The notes under the pieces: generated by a model
Told to the model about the DNA's origin: nothing
The model's input: the letters and a program-made list of their open reading frames with translations, nothing else
The model's database searches: none
NCBI GenBank assembly: GCA_017960545.1
Contig: JAGCYZ010000060.1
Coordinates: 1-34,056 of the forward strand
DNA: 34,056 nt
DNA from: Bacteroidales bacterium
GTDB lineage: Bacteria; Bacteroidota; Bacteroidia; Bacteroidales; UBA932
Reading direction: 5' to 3'
Shown here: positions 30,287 to 34,056 of the stretch, one piece after another
Layout of the letters: each line of letters begins with the position of its first letter
Position numbering within the stretch: position 1 is the stretch's first letter
Made by a program: the position numbers and the translations under genes

Positions 30287-31524
30287 TACAGGTAATAGAC
30301 CTTCGAGAGCTCCTTGAAGGCCTGGACATCCTTATTCCAGTACGTTGCTATGTCGCTCACCTTGAACGACTTGCTGAACGTGTTGCGTATGAAGTCAGAC
30401 CCGGAACACTTGTCAAACATAGCGTAGCTTCCGCCCACGAAAGGATTGTGGGAGGGAGCCAGCTCGTGAACCGCCTGCATCACGTAAAACTGGGTGAGGG
30501 TGATGGTGGCGGCCTCGAAATCCGTATAGAAATACTGGACCCCGTGGATCAGCTTGCCCCTGGAGGAGCCTGAGGTGGGGGTGAAATGGATGGGCCGGAA
30601 TGCCACTCCCGGGATATTGTAACTGTCCAGTTTTGCAACCAGCTTGTCCGCATCGAGCCACTCCGCGGCAAAGACCCCGAACGGCAGCGTATAGCCGATT
30701 CCAATGTTCAGATAGTTGCTGAATTCTCCCACAAGACCTGCGGAAGGATATCCGATGGCGCTTTGGGGATATGGGATATTTGGTGAAGGAAGAACCCACG
30801 GCAGGCCCGTCTGCTCAAAGAGCATATCGCGGCGCCAGCCTTCCATAGGGACTACGGAAAGCTTGCAGCGCACCGGCTGGTCCTTGCCCAGCTGGCCGCG
30901 GTTAAGGCCTTCCTCGTTTATCAGCTGAGCCAGTTCTCCAACTGTAAGGCCATAGATATAAGGGATGCGGAACTGGCTTACGAACGATACGAATCCGGCT
31001 TCCGGATAACTGCCTTCAACCTTGAGGCCGCCCAGGGGGTTGGGGCGGTCAAGCACCATCACTTCTATCCCCAGTTCCGCGCAGGCCTGCATCATAAGGC
31101 CCAGCGAGCTGATGAATGTGTAGGAGCGGGACCCTACGTCCTGGATGTCGTAAACCACAATGTCAATGCCCTGGAGCATCTTGGGGGTGGGTTTGCGGGT
31201 GTCTCCGTACACGGAGAAGATGGGGAGGCCGGTGGCCTCGTCCACCTCGTCGGAGACGTGTCCGCCGGCGTATATGTTGCCGCGGGCTCCGTGCTCCGGG
31301 GCAAAGATGGCAACCAGGTTCACATTCTCGTTAAGGATGTCTATGGTGGACTTGAGGTTGCGGTCAACGCCGGACGGGTTGGTCAGCAGGCCCACTCGCT
31401 TGCCCTTGAGGCCCTCGAAATTGCGGTCCCTGAGAACTTCAATGCCCGGTTTCACCTGAGCGGCGGCTGTCAGGCTCAGTACGGCCGCAAGCGCAGCCAG
31501 GATGTATTTAATTCTTCTTGCCAT
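30283..31524 (-). CDS. namZ: DUF1343 / NamZ-type exo-beta-N-acetylmuramidase
   Basis: A 413-residue protein of the DUF1343 (YbbC/NamZ, GH171) family, which removes terminal MurNAc from peptidoglycan fragments. The signal peptide MARRIKYILAALAAVLSLTAAA sends it to the periplasm. The Rossmann-like N-terminal domain has GKRVGLLTNPSGVDR and the conserved APEHGARG (75-82). The family blocks YDIQDVGSRSYTFISSLG and VLDRPNPLGG follow, then GLPWVLPSPNIPYPQSA. Its start overlaps the AmpG-like gene by 17 nt. Together they suggest trimming of muropeptides outside and uptake inside. The symbol rests on family resemblance; activity is unproven here. Confidence 0.88.
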   Translation of the reverse strand: MARRIKYILAALAAVLSLTAAAQVKPGIEVLRDRNFEGLKGKRVGLLTNPSGVDRNLKSTIDILNENVNLVAIFAPEHGARGNIYAGGHVSDEVDEATGLPIFSVYGDTRKPTPKMLQGIDIVVYDIQDVGSRSYTFISSLGLMMQACAELGIEVMVLDRPNPLGGLKVEGSYPEAGFVSFVSQFRIPYIYGLTVGELAQLINEEGLNRGQLGKDQPVRCKLSVVPMEGWRRDMLFEQTGLPWVLPSPNIPYPQSAIGYPSAGLVGEFSNYLNIGIGYTLPFGVFAAEWLDADKLVAKLDSYNIPGVAFRPIHFTPTSGSSRGKLIHGVQYFYTDFEAATITLTQFYVMQAVHELAPSHNPFVGGSYAMFDKCSGSDFIRNTFSKSFKVSDIATYWNKDVQAFKELSKVYYLY

Positions 31525-32809
31525 ACGATGGATCTACTTTTGCAAAAAATGTGACAAAGACGGTGGCCAGGCAGCAAATCATCACCATCCAGAAGAATCC
31601 GGTGTACCCGAGGGACTCCTGCAGATGGCCGGCCACCAACCCCGGAAGCATCATGCTAAGGGCCATGAAGGCCGTACACAATGCATAATGGGACGTCTTG
31701 TACTCCCCTTCCGAGAAGTACATCATATAGAGCATATACGCGGTGAAGCCAAATCCGTAGCCAAACTGGTCAAGCGCAACGCACAGGGTGATCACCCATA
31801 TCTGTGCCGGTTGCGTGATTGCCATGAACAGATAGACGGAGCACGGAAGCGCAAGGCTCAGCGCCATAGGCCAGAGGGACTTGCGCAATCCCCATCTGCC
31901 TGCGGCCAGACCGCCCAGGATGCCTCCCAGGGTCAAGGCTATCACGCCCACCGTTCCATAAACTATTCCCACCATTTCCGTAGAAAGGCCCAGGCCGCCC
32001 TTTGCCGTGCTGTCCAGCAGGAAAGGATTGAGCATCTTTACCGAAAACGCCTCCGGAAGGCGGTACAGCAGCATAAACACCATTGCAAACCATACCTGCT
32101 TCTTCTTGAAGAAGGTGACGAAACTGCGGCCAAGCTCGCGGAAGATTTCCGCGGCGGGCCGCCCTTTCTCCGGCGCGGCCTCAACCTTTGGCGCCTGGAA
32201 GGCGTGCCAAAGGGCCAGGCCGCCAAGGAGCGCCGCACTGAACGCAATGGTAATGGTCCAGGCGAGCGGGACGTTTCCCGTCTTCCTCTCAAGCAGGCCG
32301 GCTATGACCACCAGCACTCCCTGCCCGAACACGGAGGCAATGCGGTAAAACGTGCTCCTGATACCCACGAACACCGACTGGGTATGGTTGTCCAAAGCTA
32401 TCATATAATAGCCGTCCGCCGCTATGTCGTGCGTGGCGGAGGCCAGTGCCGTGACGTAGAATATGACCAGGGTGACGATGAAGGGCGAAACGCCTATGTT
32501 CCCTCCAGCAATCTGCTGCGCCGATGGCCTTGGCAGCGTGAATGCCAGCAGGCAGAACGCCGCCGCCATAAGCACCTGCATTGTCACAATCCACCAGCGC
32601 TTTGTCTTGAGAACGTCCACGAACGGGCTCCACAGCGGCTTGATCACCCAAGGCAGGTAAAGAAGGCTGGTATAAAGGGCCAGGTCTCCGTTGGACATTC
32701 CCATATTCTTGAACATTATCACGGAGATATTGTTCACCAGGAAATACGGAAGTCCCTCCGCAAAATACAGCGTAGGCACCCACAGCCACGGATTCTTATT
32801 CTTAGTCAT
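31508..32809 (-). CDS. AmpG-like MFS muropeptide transporter
   Basis: A 433-residue inner-membrane protein of the major facilitator superfamily with about 12 helices. The start NPWLWVPTLYFAEGLPYFLVNN and the segment LPWVIKPLWSPFVD match the AmpG group, as does SATHDIAADGYYMIAL. The likely role is import of anhydro-muropeptides or MurNAc-containing fragments into the cytoplasm, inferred from family and from the overlapping NamZ-like gene. It overlaps the upstream SpoIID-like gene by 8 nt. The ATG at 32809 fits the usual AmpG N-terminus. Confidence 0.88.
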   Translation of the reverse strand: MTKNKNPWLWVPTLYFAEGLPYFLVNNISVIMFKNMGMSNGDLALYTSLLYLPWVIKPLWSPFVDVLKTKRWWIVTMQVLMAAAFCLLAFTLPRPSAQQIAGGNIGVSPFIVTLVIFYVTALASATHDIAADGYYMIALDNHTQSVFVGIRSTFYRIASVFGQGVLVVIAGLLERKTGNVPLAWTITIAFSAALLGGLALWHAFQAPKVEAAPEKGRPAAEIFRELGRSFVTFFKKKQVWFAMVFMLLYRLPEAFSVKMLNPFLLDSTAKGGLGLSTEMVGIVYGTVGVIALTLGGILGGLAAGRWGLRKSLWPMALSLALPCSVYLFMAITQPAQIWVITLCVALDQFGYGFGFTAYMLYMMYFSEGEYKTSHYALCTAFMALSMMLPGLVAGHLQESLGYTGFFWMVMICCLATVFVTFFAKVDPSYGKKN

Positions 32810-33995
32810 AGCATTTGTCTATTTGGGAGCCCGGATAGTACCAGGCCAGTATCTCTTTGTAACCGTATCCGCGCGAGGCCATCACTGCGGCGCCAATCTG
32901 GCAAAGGCCCACGCCGTGCCCCCAGCCACCGCCTTGCAGTACCACTTCATCTCCTTCCCAACTGACTTCAAAGGCGGAACTCTTGAGGTGGCTCTTTGAC
33001 AGCCAGCGCCTGATTATCAACTCCTTGCCTATTTCCATCCTCCGCTTTGAGCCAATCACCAGCAGCCTCTTTATCCTTCCCGATGCACCCCTCTCAAGAG
33101 GCGCCAGATTCTCAATCACGCCAAAGTCTATCCCTGAACGCTCCTTCACCAGTTCCGACAGTTCCGCACGCGAATAGCGCTGTTCCCAGCGGTAGAAATC
33201 GTGTGTCTCAAGGTCGTAGTCGTTCAGGACCTGGGCCAGGACTTCGGTGTCGGAGGTGTCGCAGAAAGGATCTTTAACGCTCTGCAGGTAAGGATAGTCC
33301 CTGTCCTCCCAGCAGGTGCTAAAGAGTTCGGTTACGCCGCCGCAGCATTTGGAGAACCTGGCGTCGCAGATCTCGCCGTCATAGGCGAGAACCTCGCCGC
33401 AGGTTTCCGCGAGCGCCCGGCGCACATTATCGCCCACGGCCATTGTGACGCCCTGGTAGCGCTGGCAATGGTCATCGGCACAGACGTCAAAGGCGGTATG
33501 GTCTTCGTGGTCAAACCAGTGGATGTATCGTACAGGAGTGTCAACCATCCCTTCCGCGGCCTTGCGGGGCTGCTTCCCGGCGCGTATCTGGCTCAGCACC
33601 CAGGAGCGGGAGATGACGGCGTGGGCCTTGAGGAACTCCACGCCCGCGCTGGATTTCATCTCGGAAGATATCACGCTCAGGAGGTACTCCTCCACGTCCA
33701 CCTTGTTCACTGCGGTAATCACATCTCCCTCCACGATGAACTCCAGGCCGCCATTGTAAGAGAGGTCCCTGCGGCGCTGCCAGTGGAAATCCACGCCTAT
33801 GGTCACGCCGTACAGGGTAAAGGATCCTTCGTTGAATTCCAGGGAATCATAGAGGCGTCCCTGATAACTGACCTTGCCGCCGTCCCAGACAACCTGCCTG
33901 CGTGAGGCCCCATCCCCCGGCAGGCTGAATTCCATCTGCCTGCCTGACATTATGCCCACGCGGAGCAAGGGTCTTGACTTATAGCGGCTTATCAT
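32802..33995 (-). CDS. SpoIID/LytB domain protein
   Basis: A 397-residue protein with the SpoIID domain, known from sporulation as a peptidoglycan lytic transglycosylase and from LytB as an amidase enhancer. The signature is VEEYLLSVISSEMKSSAGVEFLKAHAVISRSWVL (about 100-133), in which the Glu of SSEM matches the family's catalytic acid. The C-terminal GGGWGHGVGLCQIGAAVMASRGYGYKEILAWYYPG (about 350-385) is also typical. No signal peptide or membrane helix is visible at the N-terminus (MISRYKSRPLLRVGIMSG), which is odd for an enzyme acting on the wall. It is the first complete gene of the SpoIID-AmpG-NamZ cluster. Its ATG follows directly after the stop of the upstream gene. Confidence 0.88.
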   Translation of the reverse strand: MISRYKSRPLLRVGIMSGRQMEFSLPGDGASRRQVVWDGGKVSYQGRLYDSLEFNEGSFTLYGVTIGVDFHWQRRRDLSYNGGLEFIVEGDVITAVNKVDVEEYLLSVISSEMKSSAGVEFLKAHAVISRSWVLSQIRAGKQPRKAAEGMVDTPVRYIHWFDHEDHTAFDVCADDHCQRYQGVTMAVGDNVRRALAETCGEVLAYDGEICDARFSKCCGGVTELFSTCWEDRDYPYLQSVKDPFCDTSDTEVLAQVLNDYDLETHDFYRWEQRYSRAELSELVKERSGIDFGVIENLAPLERGASGRIKRLLVIGSKRRMEIGKELIIRRWLSKSHLKSSAFEVSWEGDEVVLQGGGWGHGVGLCQIGAAVMASRGYGYKEILAWYYPGSQIDKCYD

Positions 33996-34056
33996 CTATA
34001 GCAAGGCATCGAAAGCGGGTTTGAACCGTTCGTATTCACTAAGGAAATTGGGGGTA
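33996..34056 (-). CDS. C-terminal end of an unidentified gene (partial)
   Basis: The minus-strand frame enters from the right edge, encodes TPNFLSEYERFKPAFDALL and stops with TAG at 33996-33998, immediately before the ATG of the SpoIID-like gene in the same frame. The residue pattern looks like a real helical protein end. Too little is present to name the family. Confidence 0.5.
   Translation of the reverse strand, partial: TPNFLSEYERFKPAFDALL

Noticed and set aside
31502..32965. 487-codon open frame on the plus strand opposite the AmpG-like gene
   Set aside because: It lies wholly antisense to two well-supported overlapping genes, has low-complexity His/Arg/Gln-rich translation and no promoter or family motif. 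It is an effect of codon bias in the real genes.
1..34056. CRISPR arrays, insertion sequences, transposases, integrases or phage genes
   Set aside because: None seen: no regularly spaced short repeats, no DDE or tyrosine recombinase motifs and no terminal inverted repeats around a coding unit. The only mobile-like signal is the repeat-flanked lipoprotein at the tRNA.

Overview
This window is chromosomal DNA of a Bacteroidales bacterium (phylum Bacteroidota). Several signals agree. Many genes are preceded by the Bacteroidota promoter box TAnnTTTG, and Shine-Dalgarno sequences are almost absent. Family-restricted genes occur (DUF4954, YfhO-type giant membrane protein, OMP_b-brl-type receptor with a carboxypeptidase-regulatory-like domain, ECF sigma plus beta-barrel anti-sigma-like protein). 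The gene orders rplU-rpmA-serS-ruvC and prfB-serB fit the same assignment. No genus or species can be fixed from the sequence alone.

Layout. 1-566: start of a minus-strand outer-membrane receptor that runs off the left edge. 650-3271: minus-strand housekeeping block rplU, rpmA, serS, ruvC with its own promoter, a possible structured leader and an internal terminator. 3290-4444: AAA-type ATPase with a degraded nucleotide-binding site. 4495-4750: rpsU (bS21) with an unusually perfect Shine-Dalgarno. 4782-6773: DUF4954 beta-helix protein. 6843-10393: YfhO-type membrane protein and a GT4 glycosyltransferase on the plus strand. 10390-20030: a ten-gene minus-strand polysaccharide operon. It starts with a Wzx-type flippase, continues with five tandem paralogous GT32-type glycosyltransferases, UDP-galactopyranose mutase and two GT2 enzymes, and ends with a GT4-like enzyme. 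20083-20163: tRNA-Leu(UAG). 20159-21481: two copies of a three-hairpin repeat, the first fused to the tRNA 3' end, flanking an AT-rich lipoprotein gene. 21482-21857: G-rich degenerate repeats and a long inverted repeat. 21858-24812: rubrerythrin and, divergently, an ECF sigma / membrane-anchored beta-barrel / EF-hand lipoprotein operon. 24809-29421: prfB-serB-GH31 operon (minus). 29474-30286: murI. 30283-34056: muropeptide salvage cluster (SpoIID-like, AmpG-like, NamZ-like) plus the last codons of one more gene.

How the parts work together. The polysaccharide operon carries a flippase, a sugar-nucleotide enzyme for galactofuranose and eight transferases, enough to build and export a surface glycan. 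No Wzy-like polymerase is visible. At the right end, NamZ-like exo-muramidase, AmpG-like permease and SpoIID-like lytic enzyme suggest peptidoglycan fragment recovery, placed next to glutamate racemase, which feeds peptidoglycan synthesis.

Most notable for a second look: the tRNA-Leu 3' end embedded in a 35-bp palindrome with a repeated three-hairpin element whose stems differ in sequence but keep pairing; the five-copy GT32 array; the perfect Shine-Dalgarno of rpsU in a lineage that otherwise does not use it; the 18-bp palindrome holding two back-to-back promoter boxes between rubrerythrin and the sigma factor; and the nearly leaderless divergent prfB/murI pair.
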